The notes under the pieces: generated by a model
Database searches by the model: none
What the model was told of the DNA's origin: nothing
What the model saw: the letters and a program-made list of their open reading frames with translations, nothing else
Shown: piece after piece, positions 52,436-60,867 of the stretch
Layout: each line of letters begins with the position of its first letter
Position numbering within the stretch: the first letter of the stretch is position 1
Source of the DNA: JAVJST01 sp040219295
GTDB taxonomy: Bacteria > Pseudomonadota > Alphaproteobacteria > Rhodospirillales > Casp-alpha2
NCBI GenBank assembly: GCA_040219295.1
Contig: JAVJST010000005.1
Span: 1,116,001-1,180,000 of the forward strand
Direction: 5' to 3'
Length of the DNA stretch: 64,000 nt
Position numbers and translations under genes: made by a program

Positions 52436-53650
52436 ATGGATTACGAGAAACAATTCGCCGACGCGGTACAGAAAATTCGCCACGAAGGCCGCTACCGTGT
52501 TTTTGCAGACCTGCAGCGCGAGGCCGGGAACTTTCCGCGTGCGCTGAATCGCCAGGACGGCGACAACGCCCGGCCGGTGACGGTGTGGTGCTCCAACGAT
52601 TATCTCGGCATGGGCCAGAATGAGGACGTTCTGGCGGCGATGCATTCGGCTCTGGACACCTACGGCGCCGGTTCCGGGGGTACCCGAAACATTGCCGGTA
52701 CAACCCACGCGCACGTTCAGCTCGAGGCTGAACTGGCGGAGCTGCACGCCAAGGAGAAGGCGTTGCTGTTCACGTCCGGTTACGTTGCCAACGAGGCGAC
52801 CCTCTCGGTCCTTTCGAGATTGTTGCCCGACGCCGTGATCTTTTCAGATTCCCTGAACCATGCGTCGATGATCGCCGGAATCCGCCACGGCGGCGCCGAG
52901 CGGTATATCTTCAGACACAATGACCTCGAACACCTCGAGGAATTGCTCAAGCAGCATCCGCGCGAACGCGCCAAGGTTATCGCGTTCGAGTCCGTTTATT
53001 CGATGGACGGCGATGTTGGGTCGATCAGCGAGATCTGCGATCTCGCGGACGAGTACGGCGCGATCACCTACCTCGATGAAGTGCACGCCGTCGGTCTGTA
53101 TGGCGAACAAGGCGGCGGCATTTCAGAACGCGACGACGTGCGCGACCGGGTGACCATCATCCAGGGAACGCTGGCCAAGGCCTTTGGGTTGATGGGCGGC
53201 TACATTACCGGTTCGTCGGCCATGGTCGACGCCGTTCGTAGTTTCGCCAGCGGTTTCATTTTCACGACCTCGCTGCCGCCGGTCGTCGCCGCCGGCGCGC
53301 TGGCCAGCGTGCGCTACGTTCGCGCCCACAACGATCTGCGGGTTCGTCATCAGGAACGTGCCCAACGCCTCAAGACGTCCCTCGGCGCGCGCGGATTGCC
53401 GGTTATGCCTTCGGTAACGCACATTGTGCCCGTGCTCGTAGGTGATCCGGTGCGATGCAAACAGGTCACGGATGTCCTGTTGAACGATCACGGAATCTAT
53501 ATTCAGCCGATCAACTACCCGACCGTCCCAAAAGGCACCGAACGATTGCGGATTACGCCGAGCCCGGTGCACAGCGACCGCATTATGGACGATCTCGTCG
53601 ACGCTCTCAGCCTGGTGTGGGACCAGCTCGACCTGCAGCGGGTCGCCTGA
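52436..53650 (+). CDS. hemA: 5-aminolevulinate synthase
   Basis: 404 aa. PLP-dependent enzyme condensing glycine and succinyl-CoA to 5-aminolevulinate, the first step of haem and corrin synthesis in Alphaproteobacteria. Pyridoxal Lys248 in GTLAKAFGLMGG; glycine/PLP loop SNDYLGMG, TRNIAGTTHAHVQLE, YLDEVHAVGLYG. Full length, ATG at 52436. Control is probably from the 200-base upstream gap; TTGTCC-N17-TAGGTT (from 52331) is a weak promoter guess. It supports the organism assignment. Confidence 0.96.
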   Translation: MDYEKQFADAVQKIRHEGRYRVFADLQREAGNFPRALNRQDGDNARPVTVWCSNDYLGMGQNEDVLAAMHSALDTYGAGSGGTRNIAGTTHAHVQLEAELAELHAKEKALLFTSGYVANEATLSVLSRLLPDAVIFSDSLNHASMIAGIRHGGAERYIFRHNDLEHLEELLKQHPRERAKVIAFESVYSMDGDVGSISEICDLADEYGAITYLDEVHAVGLYGEQGGGISERDDVRDRVTIIQGTLAKAFGLMGGYITGSSAMVDAVRSFASGFIFTTSLPPVVAAGALASVRYVRAHNDLRVRHQERAQRLKTSLGARGLPVMPSVTHIVPVLVGDPVRCKQVTDVLLNDHGIYIQPINYPTVPKGTERLRITPSPVHSDRIMDDLVDALSLVWDQLDLQRVA

Positions 53651-53919
53651 AAAGCGTTTTCCCATGGGCAATTAACCGCGTGTGGCGGAATCGTGACAAT
53701 TTATGCCGAATCTGCTTCACATTGGTGGGGTCGTCACGTTACCGTGTGGCCAATTAATGATCCGGGGCATGGTGCTTCATAACTTTCGCACCCGGATAAT
53801 AAGAGGCAGGGAGCAGAAGCATCAGTCACCGTAACGCCATTTTGGCGCTCACGATATCCGTGCACACCGTTGCTTTGTTCGCTTCCGGTCATCCTATCGG
53901 ATTGGAGTAGACGCGGCTC

Positions 53920-55014
53920 ATGAGTGACAGTTCAGCGCAGGATTGCATCGTTCGTTTTGAGAACGTGCAGAAGAGTTACGACGGCGAGATCCTCGTCGTG
54001 AAGGATTTCAACATCGACATTGCGCGGGGCGAGTTCCTGACGATGTTGGGGCCGTCCGGATCAGGAAAAACGACCTGCCTGATGATGCTTGCCGGTTTTG
54101 AACCGGCAACTCACGGTGAGATCTATCTGAACGGCAAGCCGATCAACAACGTGCCGCCGCACAAGCGCGGTATCGGCATGGTGTTCCAGAACTACGCGTT
54201 GTTCCCGCACATGTCGGTTGCCGAGAACCTGGCGTTTCCGCTCAAGGTTCGCGGCATGTCGAAGGCCGACTGCGACGCCAAGGTTAAGCGCGCCCTGGAG
54301 ATGGTTCGTCTGCCGCAGTTCGGCGGCCGCCGGCCGGCGCAATTGTCGGGCGGCCAGCAGCAGCGCGTCGCGGTGGCGCGGGCGCTGGTGTTCGAACCCG
54401 ACCTAGTGCTGATGGACGAACCGCTCGGTGCGCTCGACAAGAACTTGCGCGAGGAAATGCAGTACGAGATCAAGCACATTCACGAGAGTCTCGGCGTTTC
54501 CGTCGTTTACGTGACCCACGATCAGTCCGAGGCCTTGACGATGTCTAACCGGATCGCGGTGTTCAACGACGGTGTGGTGCAACAACTTGCGGCGCCGGAG
54601 GTTCTTTATGAGAAGCCGGACAACGCTTTTGTTGCCCAGTTTATCGGTGAGAACAACAAGATGCTTGGAACCGTGACGGCGGTCGACGGAGACATCGCTG
54701 ACGTGCAACTCGACGAAGGTGAGAAAGTCCGCGCGCTGGCGGTGAACTGCGGCGGGGTTGGCGAGAAGACCATGCTGTCGATCCGGCCCGAGCGCGTGTT
54801 GATCGCGCAGGAGGACATGCCAAACCGGATGACTGGCAAGGTCGTTGAGCTGATCTACCTTGGTGATCACATTCGCTGCCGCATGGAAGTGGCCTCGAGC
54901 GACGAGTTCATTGTCAAGGTCCCCAACAGCCATGCGCACGCAGCGTTGCGGGTCGGCGAGGAAACGCCGATCGGATGGGTGACAGAGGATTGCAGGGCGC
55001 TGGACGTTATTTGA
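53920..55014 (+). CDS. potA: ABC transporter ATPase, PotA/spermidine-putrescine type
   Basis: 364 aa. Walker A LGPSGSGKTTCLMMLAGF, Q-loop VFQNYALFPHMSVAENLAFP, signature LSGGQQQRVAVARALV, Walker B LVLMDEPLGALD, H-loop THDQSEALTMSNRI. The C-terminal TOBE/OB region from about 265 is typical of MOI-class importers of the PotA type. First gene of the operon potA-solute-binding-permease-permease. The upstream 269 bases show only a GATAAT at 53795-53800 as a -10-like element. Confidence 0.93.
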   Translation: MSDSSAQDCIVRFENVQKSYDGEILVVKDFNIDIARGEFLTMLGPSGSGKTTCLMMLAGFEPATHGEIYLNGKPINNVPPHKRGIGMVFQNYALFPHMSVAENLAFPLKVRGMSKADCDAKVKRALEMVRLPQFGGRRPAQLSGGQQQRVAVARALVFEPDLVLMDEPLGALDKNLREEMQYEIKHIHESLGVSVVYVTHDQSEALTMSNRIAVFNDGVVQQLAAPEVLYEKPDNAFVAQFIGENNKMLGTVTAVDGDIADVQLDEGEKVRALAVNCGGVGEKTMLSIRPERVLIAQEDMPNRMTGKVVELIYLGDHIRCRMEVASSDEFIVKVPNSHAHAALRVGEETPIGWVTEDCRALDVI

Positions 55015-55035
55015 AACGTCGACGCCACGCATTAT

Positions 55036-55063
55036 CGGAATTGTCGTGCCCGAGACAGTTCCG
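55036..55063 (+). terminator. hairpin between potA and the binding-protein gene
   Basis: CGGAATTGTC (55036-55045) pairs with GACAGTTCCG (55054-55063): 10 bp with one G-T pair and an 8-base loop. Followed by CGAGTTTGAG. Possibly a processing or stabilising structure that raises expression of the binding protein. Confidence 0.55.
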
Positions 55064-55116
55064 CGAGTTTGAGTAATCGGGCAATGCATGCAGAGAGCAA
55101 ACTAGGGAGTCAAAAA

Positions 55117-56217
55117 ATGAAATCCTTCCATATTCTCGCTTCGGCGGCCGCGGCGGTCATGATCGCCGGTGCCGCTCAGGCGCAGGAAATGACGATCGTG
55201 TCCTGGGGCGGCGCCTACTCCAAGTCGCAGCAGAACGCGTATCACGATCCGTACATGGCCAAGAACCCGGGCGTTAAGATCATCAACGACGAAAGCTCGG
55301 CGGAAGCCGTGGCCAAGCTGCGCGCCATGGCCGAAGCCGGTAACACCACCTGGGACGTTGTCGACGTCGTCGCCGCTGACGCGATCCGTCTGTGCGACGA
55401 AGGCCTGGCGATGGAAATTGATCCGGACAAGCATCTCGCCCCAGCGCCCGACGGCACATCGGCGGCCGACGATTTCGGTGACCTGCTGGTCTCCGAGTGC
55501 TTCATTCCGCAGATCGTTTACTCGACCACGTTCGGTTACCGCACCGACGTCGCCGAGTGGGGCGGCAAGGAGCCCAAGGATGTTTGCGCGATCTTCGACA
55601 CCAAGACGTTCCCCGGCAAGCGCAGCCTCGAGAAGCGGCCGATCAACAACGTCGAATGGGCGTTGCTGTGTGACGGCGTCGCACCCGAGGACGTTTACGA
55701 CGTGCTCGGAACCGACGCGGGCGTAGACCAGGCGCTCGCCAAGCTCGCCACCATCAAGGACGACATCATCTGGTGGTCGGCCGGTGCCGAAACCCCGCAA
55801 CGTCTGGCCGACGGCGAGGCCGTGATCGGTTCGACCTACAATGGTCGGCTGTTCTCGGTCATCGAGGAACAGAAACAGCCGGTCAAGATGCTGTGGGACT
55901 GGCAGGTCTTCGATCTCGACGGCTGGATCATCCCGGCGGGCCTGAGTGATGAGCGCAAGAAGCAGGCGCTCGACTACATTTACTTTGCCACCGACACCCA
56001 GCGTCTGGCTGATCAGGCGAAGTACATCTCCTACGGTCCGGCGCGCAAGTCGTCGGCGCCGCTGGTCGGCAAGCACGCTGATCTCGGTATCGACATGGCG
56101 CCGCACATGCCGACCGATCCCAACAACGCCAAGACGACTCTGCTCTATAACTACGAGTTCTGGGCGGATAATCGTGACGACATCGACGCCAAATGGCAGG
56201 CGTGGTTGGCACAGTAA
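55117..56217 (+). CDS. potD: periplasmic solute-binding protein, PotD type
   Basis: 366 aa from the ATG at 55117, with GGGAG eight bases upstream. Signal peptide (LASAAAAVMIAGAAQAQ, cleavage after AQA). Mature protein starts EMTIVSWGGAYSKSQQ, typical of family 1 extracellular binding proteins of the PotD/PotF kind; YDVLGTDAGVDQALAKL and WWSAGAETPQRLADGEA are conserved. Captures a cationic or compatible solute; the ligand (polyamine, ectoine or betaine) is unknown. Confidence 0.9.
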   Translation: MKSFHILASAAAAVMIAGAAQAQEMTIVSWGGAYSKSQQNAYHDPYMAKNPGVKIINDESSAEAVAKLRAMAEAGNTTWDVVDVVAADAIRLCDEGLAMEIDPDKHLAPAPDGTSAADDFGDLLVSECFIPQIVYSTTFGYRTDVAEWGGKEPKDVCAIFDTKTFPGKRSLEKRPINNVEWALLCDGVAPEDVYDVLGTDAGVDQALAKLATIKDDIIWWSAGAETPQRLADGEAVIGSTYNGRLFSVIEEQKQPVKMLWDWQVFDLDGWIIPAGLSDERKKQALDYIYFATDTQRLADQAKYISYGPARKSSAPLVGKHADLGIDMAPHMPTDPNNAKTTLLYNYEFWADNRDDIDAKWQAWLAQ

Positions 56218-56229
56218 GACCAGAAGCAC

Positions 56230-56256
56230 CCGGGGGCGGCGGTTCGCCGCTCCCGG
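56230..56256 (+). terminator. GC-rich hairpin between the binding protein and permease genes
   Basis: CCGGGGGCGGCG (56230-56241) pairs with CGCCGCTCCCGG (56245-56256) around a GTT loop, 12 bp with one G-T pair, then TTCTTCC. It could partly terminate transcription so that the binding protein is made in excess over the permeases. Confidence 0.6.
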
Positions 56257-56294
56257 TTCTTCCGACTTGTGAATAAAATCGGGGCATCAGAGCG

Positions 56295-57560
56295 ATGAGC
56301 GAGACGACGGCTAACACGGGTCCGGTGCTGGCTGCCGATGGGCGGCCGCTCAAGGTGTCCCTGGCACGCGCGTTGCGCCGCCAGAAAATGCGCGCGCTGC
56401 TGTTGATCGCGCCGCTGCTGCTGTTCATCGTCGTCACTTTCCTGGCCCCGATCGGCGACATGCTGTTCCGCTCCGTCGAGAACGGCATCGTGCCCGAGAC
56501 ACTGCCGCTTACCGTCGAGGCGCTTGAAGACTGGAATCCCGACGATGGCGAGGCGCCGGGCGAAGAGGTCTTCGCCGCGCTTCACGCCGACCTGTTGGTG
56601 GCCGTCGAGGCAAAGTCCCATACCCGACTCGGATCGCGGTTGAACTACGAACAACCGGGCATTTCGAGCCTGTTCCGCAAGATCGGCCGCAGGGTCGAGA
56701 AGATGGACGAGGGCAACTACAAGGCGCAGTTCCTTGAGGCTGACGAGGACTGGGCCGATGTTGAGGTCTGGCGGACCGTCAAGCGGTTCTCCAGCGACTA
56801 CACCGCCGGATATTTCCTGGCATCCGTCGACATGGGTTACGGGCCCGGCGGTGTCCAGATGAAGCCCGAGGACGAACGGATCTACCTGTTCCTGATGGGT
56901 CGCACGCTGTTACTCTCCGCCGTCATCACGCTGTCATGCGTTCTGCTTGGCTATCCGGTGGCGTTCCTACTGGCGAACCTGCCGCTCAGGACATCGAACA
57001 TGCTGATGATCCTCGTGCTGTTGCCGTTCTGGACGTCGCTGCTGGTGCGAACGTCGTCGTGGATCGTTCTGTTGCAGCAACAGGGCGTGATCAACGACAC
57101 GTTGGTCGCCATCGGCATTCTCGACGATCTTGGCCGACTCGAGCTGATGCACAACCAGATCGGCACGGTCGTCGCGATGACCCACATTCTGCTGCCGTTC
57201 ATGATCCTGCCGCTCTACTCGGTCATGAAGACGGTCTCGCCGTCGTATGTCCGCGCTGCGAAATCGCTCGGCGCGACCGACTGGACCGCTTTCTGGAAGG
57301 TCTATTTTCCGAACACCGTGCCCGGCATCGGCGCCGGTGCGGTGTTGGTCTTCATTCTTTCGATCGGGTACTACATCACGCCTGAACTGGTCGGCGGCAC
57401 GTCCGGCATCTTCATCTCGAACCGGATCGCGTACCACATCTCGTCGTCCCTCAACTGGGGACTGGCGGCCGCGCTTGGCGTCTTCATGCTGGCCGTGATC
57501 CTCGTGTTCTACTGGCTCTACGACAAGATCGTGGGCATCGACAACGTGAAGTTGGGGTAA
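56295..57560 (+). CDS. potB: ABC transporter permease, PotB type, with large periplasmic insert
   Basis: 421 aa. First membrane helix at about 35-58, then a periplasmic loop of about 145 residues (roughly 60-205) between TM1 and TM2, not present in E. coli PotB (about 290 aa). Then the BPD-type transmembrane domain with the EAA motif RAAKSLGATDWTAFWKVYFPNTVPG. The long loop may contact the binding protein. First permease of the transporter. Confidence 0.9.
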   Translation: MSETTANTGPVLAADGRPLKVSLARALRRQKMRALLLIAPLLLFIVVTFLAPIGDMLFRSVENGIVPETLPLTVEALEDWNPDDGEAPGEEVFAALHADLLVAVEAKSHTRLGSRLNYEQPGISSLFRKIGRRVEKMDEGNYKAQFLEADEDWADVEVWRTVKRFSSDYTAGYFLASVDMGYGPGGVQMKPEDERIYLFLMGRTLLLSAVITLSCVLLGYPVAFLLANLPLRTSNMLMILVLLPFWTSLLVRTSSWIVLLQQQGVINDTLVAIGILDDLGRLELMHNQIGTVVAMTHILLPFMILPLYSVMKTVSPSYVRAAKSLGATDWTAFWKVYFPNTVPGIGAGAVLVFILSIGYYITPELVGGTSGIFISNRIAYHISSSLNWGLAAALGVFMLAVILVFYWLYDKIVGIDNVKLG

Positions 57561-57565
57561 CCGCA

Positions 57566-58420
57566 ATGGCCGCTCTCCCTCCCTATGCATCGCCACTGCA
57601 GATCACCTGGCATTACGGGTTCCGTTTCATCTGCGCGCTCATCTTCCTGTTCCTGATCCTGCCGATCCTGGTGATCCTGCCCCTGAGTTTCAACGCGCAG
57701 GACTTCTTCACGTTCACCAAGGAGATGCTGGCGCTCGACCCGGACGGCTACTCGCTGAAGCACTACAAGGACTTCTTCACCAATTCCGACTGGCAGACGG
57801 CACTTTCAAACTCGGTACGCATAGCGCCAATGGCGACGCTGCTGTCGACCAGCCTGGGAACCCTGGCGGCAATCGGCCTGTCGCAGAGCCACGTACCGTA
57901 TCGCGGCGCCATCATGGCGATCCTCATTTCGCCGATGATCGTGCCGCTGATCATCTCCGCCGCCGGCATGTACTTCTTCTATTCGCGCATCGGCATGCAG
58001 GGGACCTACTGGGGCGTCGTGCTGGCGCATGCCGCGCTTGGCACACCGTTCGTGATCATCACCGTCACCGCGACCCTGGTCGGTTTTGACAAGAGCCTGG
58101 TGCGCGCCGCCGCCAACCTCGGCGCCAACCCGGTTACGACGTTCTTCAAGGTGCAGATGCCGTTGATCCTGCCGGGCGTGATCTCGGGCGGCCTGTTCGC
58201 CTTCATCACCTCGTTCGACGAAGTCGTCGTCGTGCTGTTCGTGGGTTCGGCCTCACAGAAGACCCTGCCGTGGCAGATGTTCACTGGGCTCCGCGAACAG
58301 ATTTCGCCGACAATCCTGGCCGTCGCCACCGTCCTGGTGACGATCTCGATCATTCTGTTGACCACGCTGGAGCTGCTGCGTCGTCGCTCGGAGCGGATCC
58401 GAGGGCTGTCGCCGGGCTGA
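57566..58420 (+). CDS. potC: ABC transporter permease, PotC type
   Basis: 284 aa, six membrane helices. EAA motif RAAANLGANPVTTFFKVQMPLILPG. It starts 5 bases after the PotB-like gene. Forms the membrane channel with it. The transporter ends at a hairpin facing the doeA-like gene. Confidence 0.92.
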   Translation: MAALPPYASPLQITWHYGFRFICALIFLFLILPILVILPLSFNAQDFFTFTKEMLALDPDGYSLKHYKDFFTNSDWQTALSNSVRIAPMATLLSTSLGTLAAIGLSQSHVPYRGAIMAILISPMIVPLIISAAGMYFFYSRIGMQGTYWGVVLAHAALGTPFVIITVTATLVGFDKSLVRAAANLGANPVTTFFKVQMPLILPGVISGGLFAFITSFDEVVVVLFVGSASQKTLPWQMFTGLREQISPTILAVATVLVTISIILLTTLELLRRRSERIRGLSPG

Positions 58421-58434
58421 GCAGCGCTCGCTCG

Positions 58435-58466
58435 GCCGAAGCTTTGCGAGAGACGCTGGCTTCGGC
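58435..58466. terminator. bidirectional terminator-like hairpin
   Basis: GCCGAAGC (58435-58442) pairs with GCTTCGGC (58459-58466), with an inner GCG/CGC stem. It lies 14 bases beyond the potC stop, between convergent operons. No strong T tract on either side. Confidence 0.5.
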
Positions 58467-58524
58467 ACGGCCCCCTACCTCGTTTTCCCCATGAGGGGGA
58501 CGCCCGGCCCGGCTGGCAGCTCTT

Positions 58525-59724
58525 TCAGCCCTTCACGAGCAGCGGGCGCGGGAAATTGCAGAACGTCTCGGCGCCGGTTTCCGTTACGCGAAAACACTCG
58601 CTGATCTCGATTCCCCAGTCGTCCTTCCACAGACCCGGCATCAGGTGCATGGTCATGTTGGGCCGCATAACGGTCTTGTCACCCGGCCGGATGCTGAGGG
58701 TGTGTTCGCCCCAGTCCGGCGGGTAATTGACGCCGACGGAATAACCCATCCGAGATTCCTTTTTGAAGCCGTGCCTGGCGATGGTCTCGCGCCAGACCTG
58801 CTCGATCTCCTCGCATGTTACGCCCGGCTTGATGAAATCGAGGGTCTTGGCGACGCCCTCGAGTACCACCTCGCTCGCCTTGGCCAGTTTCTCCGGCGGC
58901 TTACCGAGATGCAGCGTGCGCGCCATCGGGCAATGATAGTGACGGTGGGCTCCGGCGAGCTCCAGGATCGTCGCCTCGCCCGTCACGAACGGCTTGTCGT
59001 TCCATGTCAGATGCGGTGTCGAGGTGCCAATGCCCGTCGGCAGCATGGGAACGATCGAGGTGTAGTCGCCGCCGAACGTCTTTCCGTCGCCGCGGACCTG
59101 TGCATCGTAGATCGCGGCGACCGCATCGCACTGGCGGACGCCCGGCTCGATCACGTCGTATGCCCGTTGCATCATGCGTTCGCAGATCTCTGCTGCGCGC
59201 CGCATATAGGCGATCTCCGCCTCGGATTTCACCAGGCGCACCCAGTTGACGAGCGATGTCGCGTCTACGAGCTCAGCATCCGACAGGTTGCGAGCGAGGG
59301 CTGCATGGGAAGCGGCGGTGTAGTAGTAGGCGTCCATCTCGACACCGATCCGGCCCTTCGCCATGCCACGCCGCTTGAGCTCGTCGGCCATGAAATCCAT
59401 GGCGTGGCGTTCGGTCGACTGAACATAGGTGTCTGGATAGCCGACGATGTCATCGTCGTCGAGAAACGCCGTGACCTTGCCGCCGTTGGCATCGATGCCC
59501 CGAACGATGCAGACGGGATCCTCGTGTTCCAGCGAAACGGCGACGATCTGCGGCGTGTAGAAGGACCAACCGTCGTAGCCGGTAAGATAGTTCATGTTTG
59601 CGGGATCGGCCGCGAGCAGAACATCGAGGCCCCTTTCGGCCATGCTTGCCTTCGTATTCTCGATACGGCGGCGGTACTCCGAAACCTCGAACGGCAAGTC
59701 CTTGTGCTGGCTGAAATCGGTCAT
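58525..59724 (-). CDS. doeA: M24-family ectoine-hydrolase-like protein (DoeA-like)
   Basis: 399 aa. Creatinase N-terminal domain (to about 165) plus M24 'pita-bread' C-terminal domain. The run PANMNYLTGYDGWSFYTPQ and YPDTYVQSTERHAMDF, and HLTWNDKPF, match ectoine hydrolases (DoeA/EutD) of halophiles. These hydrolyse ectoine to N-acetyl-2,4-diaminobutyrate. The canonical M24 metal Asp pair is not kept: the strand reads ILELAGAHRHYHCPMART (residues 253-270). Its ATG overlaps the stop of the upstream GlxA gene. Other M24 roles cannot be excluded. Confidence 0.75.
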   Translation of the reverse strand: MTDFSQHKDLPFEVSEYRRRIENTKASMAERGLDVLLAADPANMNYLTGYDGWSFYTPQIVAVSLEHEDPVCIVRGIDANGGKVTAFLDDDDIVGYPDTYVQSTERHAMDFMADELKRRGMAKGRIGVEMDAYYYTAASHAALARNLSDAELVDATSLVNWVRLVKSEAEIAYMRRAAEICERMMQRAYDVIEPGVRQCDAVAAIYDAQVRGDGKTFGGDYTSIVPMLPTGIGTSTPHLTWNDKPFVTGEATILELAGAHRHYHCPMARTLHLGKPPEKLAKASEVVLEGVAKTLDFIKPGVTCEEIEQVWRETIARHGFKKESRMGYSVGVNYPPDWGEHTLSIRPGDKTVMRPNMTMHLMPGLWKDDWGIEISECFRVTETGAETFCNFPRPLLVKG

Positions 59725-60734
59725 TGCGGTGTTCCCCCTGGGTTCTGGTCAGCGGTATCGACCCGAAGCGGCGAGGGGGCTCGTTCCTGGCGCGGCGGCC
59801 GGTTGAACATCTCGCGATAACTCTTCGAGAAGTGAGACGCCGATACAAACCCGCACGCAACGGACACGTCAAGGATCGACATCGACGTCTGCATCAGCAG
59901 GAGCTGGGCGCGCTTGAGGCGCAGCTCGAGATAGTGGCGGGCAGGTGATTTGTGCAGGTACTTTTCGAACAGGCGTTCCATCTGTCGGGTTGACAGTCCG
60001 ACACTCTGGGCCAGTGATTCGCGGGTCAGCGGCTCCTCGAGATTGGTCTCCATCTGCTCGATAATGGCGATTAGCTTGGGATGACTGATCCGCAGACGCT
60101 GGCGCAGCGGCATGCGTTGCGGCTCGTTTTCGCCGTGAATCGAAATGTGCGAGAACTGCTCGGCCACGGTGACGCTGAGATCGTATCCGTGCTGCTTGGC
60201 AATGAGATGCAGCATCATGTCCATCGTCGCCTCCGATCCTGCCGCTGTGAAACGGTTGCGGTCGATCTCGAACAGGCTCGGCGTGACCTCGAGCTCGGGA
60301 AACTCCTCGGCGAATGCGGCGAGGTACTCCCAGTGGATCGTGCAACGATAGCCATTCAGCAGTCCCGCGCGGGCGAGAACGTAAGCGCCGGCGGAGATGC
60401 CGCCGAGATACGTGCCGTGGCGAGCCATCGTCCGCAGCCACGAAAACGTGGCTCGGTCGTTGAACAGCTGTGGGTCCAGTCCGGCGCAGACGGCGACGGT
60501 TTCGCAGGATGAAACGTCCTGGATTGAGCGGTTGGGCATCAGCGTGATCCCGCTCGATGATGCGACCGGCTTACCATCGCTGGACAGCAATTCCCATTGA
60601 TAGAGCTCTTTGCCGCTCATCCTGTTGGCCGAGCGCAACGGTTCGACCGCTGCTGTGAAAGAAAACAGCGCGAACTGTGGGATCAGCAGAAAGGAGACCT
60701 TTCGCGGCCGATTGGTTGTGGTCGAATCAAGCAT
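59721..60734 (-). CDS. GlxA-family AraC-type regulator 1
   Basis: 337 aa. N-terminal DJ-1/PfpI-like ligand domain (to about 190) and C-terminal AraC/XylS helix-turn-helix pair (about 220-320; LSTRQMERLFEKYLHKSPARHYL). Where relatives have a Cys in the nucleophile elbow this protein has Ser114 (GGISAGAYVLARAGLL), so it is a sensor and not an enzyme. CdhR/GbdR-like regulators of this family respond to carnitine, betaine or related quaternary amines. Co-translated with the doeA-like gene (ATGA), so it probably regulates that gene. Confidence 0.88.
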   Translation of the reverse strand: MLDSTTTNRPRKVSFLLIPQFALFSFTAAVEPLRSANRMSGKELYQWELLSSDGKPVASSSGITLMPNRSIQDVSSCETVAVCAGLDPQLFNDRATFSWLRTMARHGTYLGGISAGAYVLARAGLLNGYRCTIHWEYLAAFAEEFPELEVTPSLFEIDRNRFTAAGSEATMDMMLHLIAKQHGYDLSVTVAEQFSHISIHGENEPQRMPLRQRLRISHPKLIAIIEQMETNLEEPLTRESLAQSVGLSTRQMERLFEKYLHKSPARHYLELRLKRAQLLLMQTSMSILDVSVACGFVSASHFSKSYREMFNRPPRQERAPSPLRVDTADQNPGGTPQ

Positions 60735-60742
60735 GGCGATGT

Positions 60743-60854
60743 CGTCATAACAGAAATCGGAGTCGCAAAAAGTCAGTAACTATCGCCAGAAACGACATGG
60801 CATGCAATATTTACGTCATAGTTGGTTGACACGGAAGAGATCTGGCGAGAATTA
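60743..60854. promoter_or_regulatory. divergent control region of the two GlxA genes
   Basis: The 133-base region between the divergent GlxA genes has two direct CGTCATA copies (60743-60749 and 60814-60820), and a TTGACA (60826-60831) with GAATTA 17 bases on (60849-60854) facing the right-hand gene. The -10 is weak and would place the transcript start after the AGGG preceding the GTG start, so either promoter or start choice may be wrong. Confidence 0.35.
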
Positions 60855-60867
60855 GGGCAATTCGTCA

